64,000 bases of DNA from contig JAQTQX010000004.1 of assembly GCA_028712075.1 (NCBI GenBank), positions 124,001-188,000 on the forward strand, given 5' to 3'. The stretch comes from Desulfuromonadaceae bacterium. Its GTDB lineage: Bacteria; Desulfobacterota; Desulfuromonadia; Geobacterales; Pseudopelobacteraceae. Both the position numbers and the translations under genes were made by a program. Positions 29,579 through 37,607 of the stretch are shown here, piece after piece (the first letter of the stretch is position 1; the number at the start of each line of letters is the position of its first letter). The notes below the pieces were generated by a model. It searched no databases. It had not been told where the DNA came from and saw nothing but the letters and a program-made list of their open reading frames with translations.

Positions 29579-30414
29579 TCATGCTTTTAAATTTGCTAGA
29601 CCTTTTCTAGGCGAAGACCGTTTTTGTTTAACGTTTACACTGTATAGATAGCTGTCTGCGAGTTGGAGCAAGTCGTTGATTCCGAATTGGAAGCTCTGGC
29701 ATGTGACTGCACCGATGCTGAATGTTATAGGCCAGTTGTTCCCATTCATTGCATCCAACAGCCTACTTTGCAACTTTCTGAGCACTGAATCAGCCGTAGC
29801 ATGATCTGTTTCCGGCAATAAGACAACAAATTCGTCTCCGCCAAACCTTGCCACGATATCGGCCTGCCTCATATTTTTCCTTATAGTATCTGCCACTAAT
29901 TTCAGTGCCCTGTCCCCTTCAAGATGTCCCTTCAGGTCATTAACCTGCTTGAAGTTGTCCAGATCGAAAAATGCCAGGGTAAAGGGTCTTTTGTGCCTGG
30001 ATGCTTCGTGTAATATCTGCTGCGCCAGGAGAAAAAAGCTATTCCTGTTGCTGACGCCGGTCAACGAATCGTATGACGCCATATATTCGGCCTTCAGATG
30101 ATGCTCTCTCAGTGTCGATGTTGGTATGCTGAGGTGGTGAGGACAACTACTTCCAATCCCATATTGACATAATGCATTGCCATGCTTTGAGCATTGAAGA
30201 AATAGTACGACAAAAAGATGCCTGCTCCGGATAAAATGGTAACGATCAGACCTTGCAGTCGACCTGCATACCAAGAAGGAAGCAGGATTGCCGGAGCGTA
30301 AATAACTTCCAGTGAAAAATCGCCGGTGTAGTAACTTAAAAACGAAACCAGTATAACGGCGAGTACTGATGTCGCTAGAATGGCAAGCTTTATGTTTTGG
30401 CTGTAGTCTCTCAT
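29579..30414 (-). pseudogene. Frameshifted membrane diguanylate cyclase (GGDEF)
   Basis: The first 100 residues (from the ATG at 30414) encode two or three membrane helices (AILATSVLAVILVSFLSYY, and later IVTILSGAGIFLSYYFF). The GGDEF domain continues in another frame from about 30120 (SYDSLTGVSNRN). The domain keeps ARFGGDEFVVLLPE and an RxxD I-site five residues earlier (RQAD). A single indel near 30110-30130 separates the halves. The start overlaps the end of degP. Either the gene is dead, or this is a sequencing indel. The adjacent degP also has frame breaks, so decay is favoured. Confidence 0.7.
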
Positions 30415-31501
30415 TGCTGTTCAGAGGAAAGGGGCACCATGACTTCCCTTTCTTTGTCATTCCGTAAGATTGAAAGTTTTATCGGTTGGCCGACTTGAAA
30501 ATCATCCAGGCGAGACATCAGCTTAGCTATGGTTTCGACTTTTTTGCCTTGCACTGCAGTGATGATGTCGCCAGGGGAAACGGTTCGATCCATGCCTTTT
30601 AGCCCTGCTTGTGCTGCCGGAGACCCTTGACGCACCTTGAGTATCACAACCCCTTTGACACCAAGTTGCGCAGTGATTGTCTCGTTAATATCCGCATCAA
30701 TTTCTATTCCCAAGGAGGGCCTGGCATATTTGCCGCGCCCGATAAGCTGTGGGATCACGCGGTTGACTGTATCCATCGGCACGGCAAAACCGACCCCGGC
30801 AGATGTTCCTGATGGGCTGTAGATAGCTCAATGAGTCGTCCCGCTGAGTCAAGTAACGGGCCACCTGAATTACCTAGGTTGACGGCTGCGTCGGTCTGAA
30901 TCAGGTGTTCGATTACGCTGCCAGATTCTTCTGTAAGTGACCGGTCCAGAGCTGAGACGATGCCCGTGGTCAAGGTCCAGTCAAGACCAAACGGGTTGCC
31001 GATGGCAAAGGTCTTCTGGCCAACTCTCAAATCATGGGATGTGCCGAGGGGTAGTGGGTGCCGTTTTGGCCCGTCCCCAATCTTCAAGACAGCCAGGTCG
31101 TGCATAGGGCTTGCGCCAACCAGAGCAGCCTTATATTCCTTGCCGTCCGACAACCTGATCATAGCTTCCGATGCGCCGGCAATTACATGGTAGTTTGTAA
31201 CCACGTGTCCCTTGTCGTCCCAGATAAAGCCTGATCCTGTTCCGCGTTGTATAGAGAGGATATTACGGCTCCAGAAGTCCATAACCCGTTCCGAGGTAGA
31301 AATTCACGAGACCGCTCGAACAGTTCAATGGTTGATTTCTCATCGGCAGCCAGATCCCCGCGGGCTGTTACCGATTTCGGGGCCGCCGACTGCTCGGTCT
31401 GCCCACGACAGGGCATGCCAGGCCACCAGTTTGGCGATAATAGCGATGGTAAGCCAGCGAACTCGACGTGCAAACTGATCGGAAACTGGATATTGGGTCA
31501 T
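30411..31501 (-). pseudogene. Frameshifted HtrA/DegP-type serine protease
   Basis: The gene starts at 31501 behind GGAGAG and encodes an N-terminal anchor (RVRWLTIAIIAKLVAW). Three frame breaks follow: near 31370 after the anchor, near 31310 before the protease domain, and near 30815 after it. The last looks like a deletion of about 10 bases in the stretch that should read roughly GVNTAIY. The catalytic triad is preserved: His in VVTNYHVIAG, Asp in MHDLAVLKI, Ser in NLGNSGGPLL. A single PDZ domain (30411-30700) ends the protein. It belongs to the hsp20-cbpA operon. Confidence 0.78.
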
Positions 31502-31562
31502 ATGAACTCTCCGGTGATGCAGATTTAGTTACTGGCTATGCTCAAGCCTGAGAAGTCTTCGA

Positions 31563-31865
31563 TCAGCTTCTATGTTCCAGATCATCGATTCGGTCTAACA
31601 GTTCCATGACTAAAACTATGGCATCAAAATTAAGCCGTAAATCCCGCTTCAGTCGTAATGCTTTACGGGCTCTCACCACAACACTCCGATCAAATATTGG
31701 TGTGACTCCGCCTGATAATGGTTCGATAAGACCTATCGAAAATAGTCGTTTCGCCACCGATACGCGACACTCGCACAGTCTGCTTAATTCTGTGATAGTG
31801 ATCCCCGGAACTGATACCAGTTCATGCCGTTTGCTGATAATAATGTCGTAAGAATGCATTGTCAT
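31563..31865 (-). CDS. cbpM: CbpM-type chaperone modulator
   Basis: A 100-aa MerR-like helix-turn-helix protein without a DNA-binding effector domain. ITITELSRLCECRVSVAKRL is the helix-turn-helix region (about residues 22-41) and a C-terminal helix (FDAIVLVMELLDRIDDLEHR) follows. CbpM binds the J-domain of CbpA and inhibits its DnaK co-chaperone activity. Position directly after cbpA (12 bp) is the normal arrangement. It looks intact. Confidence 0.85.
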   Translation of the reverse strand: MTMHSYDIIISKRHELVSVPGITITELSRLCECRVSVAKRLFSIGLIEPLSGGVTPIFDRSVVVRARKALRLKRDLRLNFDAIVLVMELLDRIDDLEHRS

Positions 31866-31877
31866 GACCCGTTCCTC

Positions 31878-32810
31878 TTATTGACGGGGGTTGAAACGTG
31901 ATTCAACAGTCAGTTCTTCAAAAAGTTCACGTTCACGCTTGGTCAGGTTGGATGGTACTACAATACGGGTTGTCACTATGAGATCGCCGAATTGTCCACG
32001 GCTAATCGGCATTCCCTTACCGCGTACTCGCAGGCTCTGACCGCTCTGGGTGCCAGCAGGTACCGTGAGACTGATGCGAGCATCGACTGTCGGCACAAGC
32101 ACTTTTGCGCCAAGAGCTGCCTCCCATGGGGTGATATCCACAGTGGTGCTCAGGTCATGCCCGTTAAGGGTAAAGCGGCTGTCTCTAAGTATGTTGACCC
32201 GAAGAAACAGGTCACCCGCGTCCCCACCACTGCCATTCTCTCCTTGGCCAGCCAGGCGTATCAGCGAGCCGTCTGTCACCCCTTGTGGGATTGTGACTTC
32301 ATAGCTGCGCCGGGTTCTGGTCGGTCTGCCATCACTCCCTTGGACAGTCTGCTCTAGTTCGATGCTCTTTTTTGTGCCGTGATAGGCATCTGTCAGCGTG
32401 ATATTGATGGCAGTCTCATGGTCACGACCTCGACGTCGCCTGACGCCCCCACCTCGAGTTTCGGATTCGCTCCAACCTCCACCACCGAACAAGTTCTGGA
32501 AGAAGTCACTAAACTGGCCCATATCGGCATTGGAGAAATGGTAGCTGACATTGTCGCCTCCATGATGCCCCTGATTGGTAAATTGCCCATCCCAACCGCT
32601 GCCGAACTGATCATACTTGACTCGTTTTTCCGAGTCACCTAGCACTTTGTAGGCTTCGTTGATCTGTTTGAACTTCTCCTCGGCAGAGCTTTCCTTGTTG
32701 ATGTCAGGATGAAACTTGCGAGCTAACTTTCGATATGCTCGTTGGATATCTTCCTGAGAGGCTTTTTTTTCAACACCGAGAGTCTTATAGTAATCCTGAT
32801 AGTCGTTCAT
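31878..32810 (-). CDS. cbpA: CbpA-type DnaJ co-chaperone
   Basis: A 310-aa class II J-protein. The N-terminal J-domain (residues 4-70) contains [15 protein letters not shown] with the essential HPD. A Gly/Phe/Ser-rich linker (about 75-130) follows with no zinc-finger Cys. The two substrate-binding beta domains occupy the rest ([40 protein letters not shown]). It stimulates DnaK and in E. coli is stress-induced. It lies 73 bp after hsp20 and upstream of cbpM, within the island's chaperone operon. Confidence 0.92.
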   Translation of the reverse strand: MNDYQDYYKTLGVEKKASQEDIQRAYRKLARKFHPDINKESSAEEKFKQINEAYKVLGDSEKRVKYDQFGSGWDGQFTNQGHHGGDNVSYHFSNADMGQFSDFFQNLFGGGGWSESETRGGGVRRRRGRDHETAINITLTDAYHGTKKSIELEQTVQGSDGRPTRTRRSYEVTIPQGVTDGSLIRLAGQGENGSGGDAGDLFLRVNILRDSRFTLNGHDLSTTVDITPWEAALGAKVLVPTVDARISLTVPAGTQSGQSLRVRGKGMPISRGQFGDLIVTTRIVVPSNLTKRERELFEELTVESRFNPRQ

Positions 32811-32883
32811 AACTTTCCCCTGCGATAGTCATCATGGCGAAATGTTGAGGGCCGCAAGAGCGGCCCTCTGTACATCATATTGC

Positions 32884-33366
32884 TCAGGATACCGGCACCC
32901 GGTAGCGGGCCTGCCGTCCTTTGTCCGGCTTGGGGAGCCGAATGGTCAGGACCCCGTGTTTGAGATCCACTGCAATCAACTTCTCATCTATTTCGTACGG
33001 CATCTGGATGCTGCGAGAGAAGCTGCCGTACCTGCGTCCTGAAATATGGCACCCATCACCTCCATTCTGTTCACGTATGACTCTTTTTTCTCCATGTATT
33101 GTTAATCGCCTGCCGACAAGCTCGACTGAAAAGTCTTCTATATTCAGTCCGGGTACTTCTGCCCTGACAATCAGTTCATCAGGGGTTTCTTGCATGTCCA
33201 GCAGCGGACCACCAAGTTTCATGAATGCTGGAAGGGTATCGGCTGTTATCTTTTCTGGTGACGGTTCCTGATTCTTCCACGGCACCAGTCTGTTTAGGAA
33301 ATGGCCGACTTTGTCATGAACCCGTTCCAGTGCCTCGCTCCATTTTTCAGGCAACAGGTTAGACAC
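32884..33366 (-). CDS. Small heat-shock protein, Hsp20 family (third in operon)
   Basis: A 160-aa alpha-crystallin-domain chaperone. I chose the GTG at 33366 because GGGAGGTGATC, almost a full complement of the 16S 3' end, precedes it at good spacing. A longer opening to 33405 overlaps the previous gene. The N-terminal region is 60 residues; the crystallin domain spans about 65-155 (LIVRAEVPGLNIEDFSVELV) and ends in the GVLTIRLPK strand with an RYRVPV tail. It differs clearly from the two upstream Hsp20 copies and is probably a different subunit type. Confidence 0.85.
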   Translation of the reverse strand: MSNLLPEKWSEALERVHDKVGHFLNRLVPWKNQEPSPEKITADTLPAFMKLGGPLLDMQETPDELIVRAEVPGLNIEDFSVELVGRRLTIHGEKRVIREQNGGDGCHISGRRYGSFSRSIQMPYEIDEKLIAVDLKHGVLTIRLPKPDKGRQARYRVPVS

Positions 33367-33397
33367 TGTGATCACCTCCCGATAAATGCCACTTTCC

Positions 33398-33796
33398 TTA
33401 ACCAACCTGTACTGAGATCCGTTTTGGTTTAGCGACTTCCGCCTTGGGCACCCGTAGAGTCAGAATGCCGTTTACGTACTCTGCCTTAGCCTTTTCGTGA
33501 TCAAGGCTTTCTGGTATCGTGAACTGACGGTAGTAACTGGCAAGCTCAAATTCACGATAGGCAGAGGTCCCCGGCATGCTCTGTTGTGCCGGTGCGCTGA
33601 TGGTCAGTATGCCCTTTTCGACGTTAACATCGAGAGCCTCTTTCGATGCACCGGGAATATCTGCCGTAAGGACAAGACCTTCTTCGGTCTCGATGATATT
33701 CACTGCCGGACGGATATATTTTTCGTTCGACCGAGTCTCTTCACGCGCCTGAACATTTCTTTCATCATTTCTTTCCGTCAAACTGTTTGCTGCCAT
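33398..33796 (-). CDS. Small heat-shock protein, Hsp20 family (second in operon)
   Basis: A 132-aa sHSP with a short charged N-terminus (many Asn/Glu/Arg) and a crystallin domain from about residue 30 (GLVLTADIPGASKEALDVNV). The GILTLRVPKAE strand is near the end, and a KPKRISVQV tail provides the I-x-V type anchor. GGAGGTAATTATC precedes the ATG. It forms holdase oligomers that keep unfolding proteins soluble. It sits between two other hsp20 genes with 33- and 31-bp gaps. Confidence 0.9.
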   Translation of the reverse strand: MAANSLTERNDERNVQAREETRSNEKYIRPAVNIIETEEGLVLTADIPGASKEALDVNVEKGILTISAPAQQSMPGTSAYREFELASYYRQFTIPESLDHEKAKAEYVNGILTLRVPKAEVAKPKRISVQVG

Positions 33797-33829
33797 GATA
33801 ATTACCTCCTTTCCAAGTGATCTGAGTGA

Positions 33830-34279
33830 TTATGAAAGCTTGATTTCAATTTTTTTTGGCTTGGCATGTTCAGCCTTAGCCAGGGTGATCTGCATGATAC
33901 CGTCTTTGCACTGAGCCGTGATTTTCTCAGGATCGATATCGACCGGCAACTCCACAGTACGGGAGAATTTGCCTGAACCGAGTTCCGAGCGATGCACTAT
34001 CTGCCCTTCTGTTTCGACAAACGGCTTACGCTCACCGCTGATGGTGACCGTGTTACGCAGTACGGACAGATCGACATCCTTTGGATCTACGCCGGGAACA
34101 AGTGCCTCAATGTAGACGTGCCCTTCGTCCTCGCTGAAGTTGACCAACGGAAAACGACGGGTTGTTACCGGCGAAAGGAATGTCGGACCGAATGGTTTAT
34201 TGTAACCTGCGCCGCGAAACGCTTCATCGATCTCCCTTCTTAAAGTGTCCAGCTCTTTGAAAACATCCCAGGTTGCCAT
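33830..34279 (-). CDS. Small heat-shock protein, Hsp20 family (first in operon)
   Basis: A 149-aa sHSP and the promoter-proximal gene of the island operon. The crystallin domain runs from about residue 45 (HVYIEALVPGVDPKDVDLSV) to 140 and includes GIMQITLAKAE. The C-terminal KPKKIEIKLS carries the I-x-I-type anchor motif. AAAGGAGGTAATCCAC precedes the ATG. It is divergent from rpoH, with the 220-bp control region between them. Confidence 0.9.
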   Translation of the reverse strand: MATWDVFKELDTLRREIDEAFRGAGYNKPFGPTFLSPVTTRRFPLVNFSEDEGHVYIEALVPGVDPKDVDLSVLRNTVTISGERKPFVETEGQIVHRSELGSGKFSRTVELPVDIDPEKITAQCKDGIMQITLAKAEHAKPKKIEIKLS

Positions 34280-34339
34280 GTGGATTACCTCCTTTCATTG
34301 TGTGTTTCTGGCATATAAATAAACAGCTTTTTTCAAAAA

Positions 34340-34371
34340 TCAAGGGGAAGTTTATTTTTTATATTTTCAAG
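34340..34371 (-). promoter_or_regulatory. Candidate sigma-32-type promoter for the hsp20 operon
   Basis: On the minus strand CTTGAAA (34371-34365) is followed 17 bp later by CCCCTTGA (34347-34340), close to the RpoH consensus CTTGAAA and CCCCATNT but with spacing at the upper limit. It lies 60 bp upstream of the first hsp20 start. Confidence 0.45.
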
Positions 34372-34412
34372 TTAACACTTTAGTATTGTTGGTAATAATA
34401 GAAATTTGACGC

Positions 34413-34441
34413 TTGATTTTATGAAAAATAATTGCTATATT
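34413..34441 (+). promoter_or_regulatory. Sigma-70 promoter of rpoH
   Basis: TTGATT (34413-34418) and TATATT (34436-34441) with the ideal 17-bp spacing, directly in front of the CIRCE element and 59 bp before the rpoH start. Confidence 0.7.
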
Positions 34442-34442
34442 T

Positions 34443-34469
34443 CTAGCAGTCAACAGGTGAGAGTGCTAA
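34443..34469 (+). promoter_or_regulatory. CIRCE operator (HrcA binding site)
   Basis: CTAGCAGTC - nine bases - GAGTGCTAA. The right arm is the exact CIRCE consensus, the left arm differs from TTAGCACTC at two positions, and the spacer is the canonical nine. It overlaps the expected transcription start, where HrcA blocks transcription. It links the island sigma factor to the HrcA heat-shock system of the host. Confidence 0.75.
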
Positions 34470-34499
34470 TACAAATCACATTCAAACAGGAGGTGCGTT

Positions 34500-35351
34500 A
34501 TGGTCGCCAATTACCCGGTTGTAACTGACAGCCTGACGCTGTATTTGGCTGAGATCAGACAATTCAAAATTCTGAGTGAAGATGAAGAACGATTCCATGC
34601 CGAGAGGTTGTTTGAGGAGAAAAGTCTGGAGTCGGCACATGCACTTATCACTTCCAATCTTCGCTACGTTGTAAAGGTTGCATCGGAATATCGTCATTAT
34701 GGTCTCAAAATGCTTGATCTGATTCAGGAGGGAAACATCGGACTAATGATGGCAGTACGCAAATTCAACCCGTACAAGGGCGTGCGCCTTATCTCATATG
34801 CCGTATGGTGGATTCGGGCCTATATCCAGAATTACATTCTTTCTGCATGGAGTCTTGTGAAAATAGGAACGACTCAGGCACAGCGGAAACTGTTCTATGG
34901 CTTGCGCAAGGCAAAGGAAAAGCTCTTTCAGTTGACAGGGCAAGAACCGGACATCTCCGGAACGGCTCATATGCTTCAGGTATCTGATCAGGATGTGACT
35001 GATATGGAACTGCGCATGAAAGGCGAAGTATCACTTGATCGCCGCATTGGCGATAGTGAAGATATAACGGTTCTTGAGACCATCGCGGATGAACGAATGA
35101 ATCAGGAGGAGTTACTGTCTACGTATCAGGAGGAGCATGACCTGAAACTTCTAGTCCAAAAAGCTTTGGAAGGATTAAACGAGAAGGAACGCTTTATCAT
35201 TGAGCATAGGGTAGCAAGTGATGATCCGCTTACACTGCAGGATATAGCAGATCATTTTCACATATCACGAGAACGGATACGGCAGATTGAAGATCGGGCC
35301 TTGACAAAATTGAGAAACCTTATTCCTAAGGACTTGGTATATTGTGGTTAA
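34500..35351 (+). CDS. rpoH: RpoH-type heat-shock sigma factor
   Basis: A 283-aa sigma-70 family factor of the sigma-32 group. It lacks region 1.1. Region 2 contains NLRYVVKVASEYRHYGLKML and IQEGNIGLMMAVRKFNPYKG, with the core-binding and -10 recognition helices. The RpoH-box-like segment QRKLFYGLRKAKEK is near residue 125. Region 4.2 is LQDIADHFHISRERIRQIED near 243. AGGAGGTGCGTT precedes the ATG. It is transcribed away from the hsp20 operon, which it probably drives through the CTTGAAA promoter. An island-encoded sigma-32 besides a likely chromosomal copy is unusual. Confidence 0.88.
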   Translation: MVANYPVVTDSLTLYLAEIRQFKILSEDEERFHAERLFEEKSLESAHALITSNLRYVVKVASEYRHYGLKMLDLIQEGNIGLMMAVRKFNPYKGVRLISYAVWWIRAYIQNYILSAWSLVKIGTTQAQRKLFYGLRKAKEKLFQLTGQEPDISGTAHMLQVSDQDVTDMELRMKGEVSLDRRIGDSEDITVLETIADERMNQEELLSTYQEEHDLKLLVQKALEGLNEKERFIIEHRVASDDPLTLQDIADHFHISRERIRQIEDRALTKLRNLIPKDLVYCG

Positions 35352-35374
35352 TTTCTTTAGTTGCTGACTGAATA

Positions 35375-35397
35375 TTGTACCCTAGATTGTACCCTAA
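35375..35397 (+). repeat. Paired TGTACCCTA sites at the right island end
   Basis: TTGTACCCTA (35375-35384) and TTGTACCCTAA (35387-35397) in direct orientation, 12 bp apart, mirror the pair at the left end in sequence, orientation and spacing. Probable integrase arm sites. They lie just after the rpoH stop. Confidence 0.55.
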
Positions 35398-35513
35398 AAG
35401 GCTTGAAAACATGGCAAGAGTGATGTACATAGATACGAAGTTTTAACTATGGAAATATAACTATTTCAGTAAGTTGCTGAAATTATAGAAGTGCGTAGGG
35501 CATGAGTTCAGCC

Positions 35514-35560
35514 GCTCATAACCCGAAGGTCATGGGTTCAAATCCTATCCCCGCAACCAA
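35514..35560 (+). repeat. attR-like partial tRNA-fMet copy
   Basis: A 3' fragment of the initiator tRNA, including anticodon loop, T arm and CCA, with no 5' half. It marks the right end of the island and is not a functional tRNA. Confidence 0.9.
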
Positions 35561-35566
35561 TAATTC

Positions 35567-35599
35567 AGCCACTTAGCTTAACAGCTCGGTGGCTTTTTT
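35567..35599 (+). terminator. Terminator after the partial tRNA (probably the original one)
   Basis: AGCCAC pairs with GTGGCT around an inner AGCT/AGCT stem and is followed by six T. It is likely to be the native terminator of the tRNA before insertion. The remaining 290 bp up to the MoeB-like gene contain no gene I can support. Confidence 0.7.
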
Positions 35600-35887
35600 G
35601 TTTTCTATGCAATTTGGTGGAAGTTTGACCGCAAGTCAAAGGGCACTGACTCTTGCCGATCTCACAAAGGGTACCCGTGTCTGCCGCACGAACCCACGCT
35701 TCAAGGGTGGATTTCGGCAGAAAAAACGAACGAATGCTTCTATTATCGTGAGACTTTCTTCTTTTACAAACCTTACCTATTCTTCTCGAAATTCTTTGCT
35801 GTAACGACTTTGCGGTAAATTGTATGGTAATTTACACCTCCATACCGGTATAATACCAGAGTTTGGGTCTACCTTTTCCAGCTTACC

Positions 35888-36742
35888 TCAATTTCCGCTC
35901 CGGTCATACTCCCTTGTCACATTCAAAAAATTAATTATGTTTACTTCCATTGAATACAGATCGATTAATAATTGGCGTCCCCGTAATGGAGTCCCTTGAC
36001 CAAGCAACAATTTACAGACTTCGGCCACCTCAAGACTGGCTATAAGTGCAGGTGTAAATGAGGGGTTTCCCAGTGTTTGCTCAACACCTTTACCGGATTT
36101 CCAGGAGCCATAAATACTTTTCAATGTGTCGTCGCCTGGAAATTGGGTAGCGACATGCCCATACCAACCTGCTATGGCGCCATGTACAAGGGGTATATCT
36201 AGCGAAGTACAGACATCACCCAACTCCATCCGCACAAAGATGGAGTCCAGTGAGTCAACCACTACATGACTTGCGGCAAGCAATTCGATTCCGTTTTTAC
36301 GAGAAAGTGCCACGTGAACCGGCACGAGAGTTACCGCCGGATTAATCTCTTCGACACGCCGAGATGCAGCTTCTACTTTGGTTTGTCCCAACCGTGCCGG
36401 AGAGCTGAATAATTGCCTGTTCAGGTTGTGCTCTTCGAATACATCGGGATCGATCACGACAATCCTGCCAACCCCCAGACGGGCCAGTTCCTCAATAACG
36501 TAGCAGCCAAGACCACCGCAGCCGACCACTGCAACCTGACTCTTAAAAAGTTTACGTTGTTCGCCTTGCGAAATGGTCTGGCGGTTGCGCTGGTAGCGGG
36601 CTGGTAACAAGCCGTTGTCCAAGATGACCGCTTCCGTTTCGGCTATTGATAATCCGAAACGTTCTGCCGCCTCGACCTGGTGGTGCCAGGCAAGAAGGTC
36701 TTCGACAGCATGCTTCAGGATGAAGTCCGTCACAGGAGACAT
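35888..36742 (-). CDS. MoeB/ThiF-type adenylyltransferase of the AOR cluster
   Basis: A 284-aa E1-like enzyme that would adenylate the C-terminal Gly-Gly of the MoaD-like protein encoded just upstream. The Rossmann loop is VVGCGGLGCYVIEELARLG near residue 73. The ATP-binding segment is VIDPDVFEEHNLNRQLFSS. It lacks the CxxC zinc pairs and rhodanese domain of some MoeB proteins. I start it at 36742 (MSPVTDF), where TGAAATG couples it to the moaD-like gene; longer openings exist. Context points to tungstopterin synthesis for the AOR. Confidence 0.82.
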   Translation of the reverse strand: MSPVTDFILKHAVEDLLAWHHQVEAAERFGLSIAETEAVILDNGLLPARYQRNRQTISQGEQRKLFKSQVAVVGCGGLGCYVIEELARLGVGRIVVIDPDVFEEHNLNRQLFSSPARLGQTKVEAASRRVEEINPAVTLVPVHVALSRKNGIELLAASHVVVDSLDSIFVRMELGDVCTSLDIPLVHGAIAGWYGHVATQFPGDDTLKSIYGSWKSGKGVEQTLGNPSFTPALIASLEVAEVCKLLLGQGTPLRGRQLLIDLYSMEVNIINFLNVTREYDRSGN

Positions 36743-36743
36743 T

Positions 36744-36968
36744 TCACCCGCCCCCAAGCAATGGAAACAGTGCCAGAGTATCTCCCTCGACAAGAACCCG
36801 ATCCAGTTTGACGTGACAACTGTTAACCAGCATGATTCCCAGCTCGTTTTGTGGAAGATTTAAACAATCTGAGACATCTGCCACGGTGGTGCCTGGCGGA
36901 TAGTCACCGGACTTGATTTCGAAGCGCCCGTTACGAAATGAGGCAAATAATTTAACCGTTATGTTCAT
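36744..36968 (-). CDS. MoaD/ThiS-like sulfur carrier
   Basis: A 74-aa ubiquitin-fold protein beginning MNITVKLFASFR and ending LFPLLGGG with the C-terminal Gly-Gly that is adenylated and thiocarboxylated. It provides sulfur for the dithiolene of molybdopterin/tungstopterin (MoaD) or for thiazole (ThiS). Association with AOR favours the MoaD role. Four-base overlap with the gene upstream and tight coupling with the MoeB-like gene downstream show one operon. Confidence 0.85.
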   Translation of the reverse strand: MNITVKLFASFRNGRFEIKSGDYPPGTTVADVSDCLNLPQNELGIMLVNSCHVKLDRVLVEGDTLALFPLLGGG

Positions 36969-37561
36969 GTTGTTACTCCCGAAAAGGAAACAGAGAGAAA
37001 TATTTTTTCGACACCATCCGGCGCATTATCAGGCAGTTTGGACAGAATGTGCAAAAGCTCATCCAGCTCGTTACGCTCCAGAATCAGACCTCGTAAAAGA
37101 ACAAGTGGACCAAGTTCAGCGAGCAACAGATTGAAAAGTTTTAGTCGCACGGTTCCGGATGTTCCTTCGGTAGCGCCACTGTCCGAAGCGTGGCTGATCC
37201 CTTGACGAAGCGCCGCATAGAATCCGCCTCTCCTCATGGTGGCACCGACGAGCCCCGGCATGGCAGCAGACAAAGTTACCCGGGATCCCTCCTGGATAAT
37301 GGTCCGGTCAAGGTCGTCCACGGGTCGGTTATCGAGAAAGATGGTTGTAATGCGCTCGGTTACGTAGTCGGTCGGAATGGCCATCTGTTCGCAGAGGAAG
37401 CTTTTAAGTGTACATCCGACAATCGCCGGAACCGTTACACCTTTCTGGAAAATCGGGAAGAAGGAACTCAACTGTCCGACATCCAGTTGCGCTGTAAAGT
37501 TTTTCAAATCAGGAATGCCGGGCGGCTGTGCTGCTATTGTTTGACTCACGTCAATCTCCAT
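36965..37561 (-). CDS. AOR-cluster protein of unknown function
   Basis: A 198-aa protein with no recognised domain. The first 110 residues contain a segment (TIFLDNRPVDDLDRTIIQEG, then SRVTLSAAMPGLVG) that resembles a beta-grasp-like strand pattern. The second half is helical and Leu-rich (LFNLLLAELGPLVLLRGLIL). There are only two Cys and no signal peptide. It lies 46 bp after AOR and overlaps the MoaD-like gene by four bases, so it probably serves AOR maturation or electron transfer. The MoaD-like character of residues 60-110 is only a suggestion. Confidence 0.6.
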   Translation of the reverse strand: MEIDVSQTIAAQPPGIPDLKNFTAQLDVGQLSSFFPIFQKGVTVPAIVGCTLKSFLCEQMAIPTDYVTERITTIFLDNRPVDDLDRTIIQEGSRVTLSAAMPGLVGATMRRGGFYAALRQGISHASDSGATEGTSGTVRLKLFNLLLAELGPLVLLRGLILERNELDELLHILSKLPDNAPDGVEKIFLSVSFSGVTT

Positions 37562-37607
37562 ATCAACAGGTGCAAGAGGGAACTAATTCCCCCTTGCACC
37601 ATATGTA

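Larger units (their letters stand above)
28530..35560. mobile_element. Genomic island with heat-shock genes inserted at tRNA-fMet
   Basis: About 7.0 kb between the intact tRNA and a partial tRNA copy. The content is a thioredoxin remnant, a membrane protein, frameshifted GGDEF and DegP genes, cbpM, cbpA, three hsp20 genes and rpoH. Such protein-quality cargo is known from the transmissible locus of stress tolerance in Proteobacteria, which also carries Hsp20, DegP and thioredoxin genes. No integrase, transposase or conjugation gene is visible, so the element is fixed or moved in trans. Several cargo genes are decayed, in contrast to the intact core genes around it. Confidence 0.8.

Noticed and set aside
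35514..35560. A second initiator tRNA gene
   Set aside because: Only the 3' 47 bases are present; the acceptor 5' strand and D arm are missing, so it is an attachment-site copy.
28530..35560. Prophage
   Set aside because: No phage structural, replication or lysis gene is present.
35589..35804. A 71-codon frame after the island end
   Set aside because: It starts inside the terminator hairpin, has no recognisable pattern and weak translation signals.
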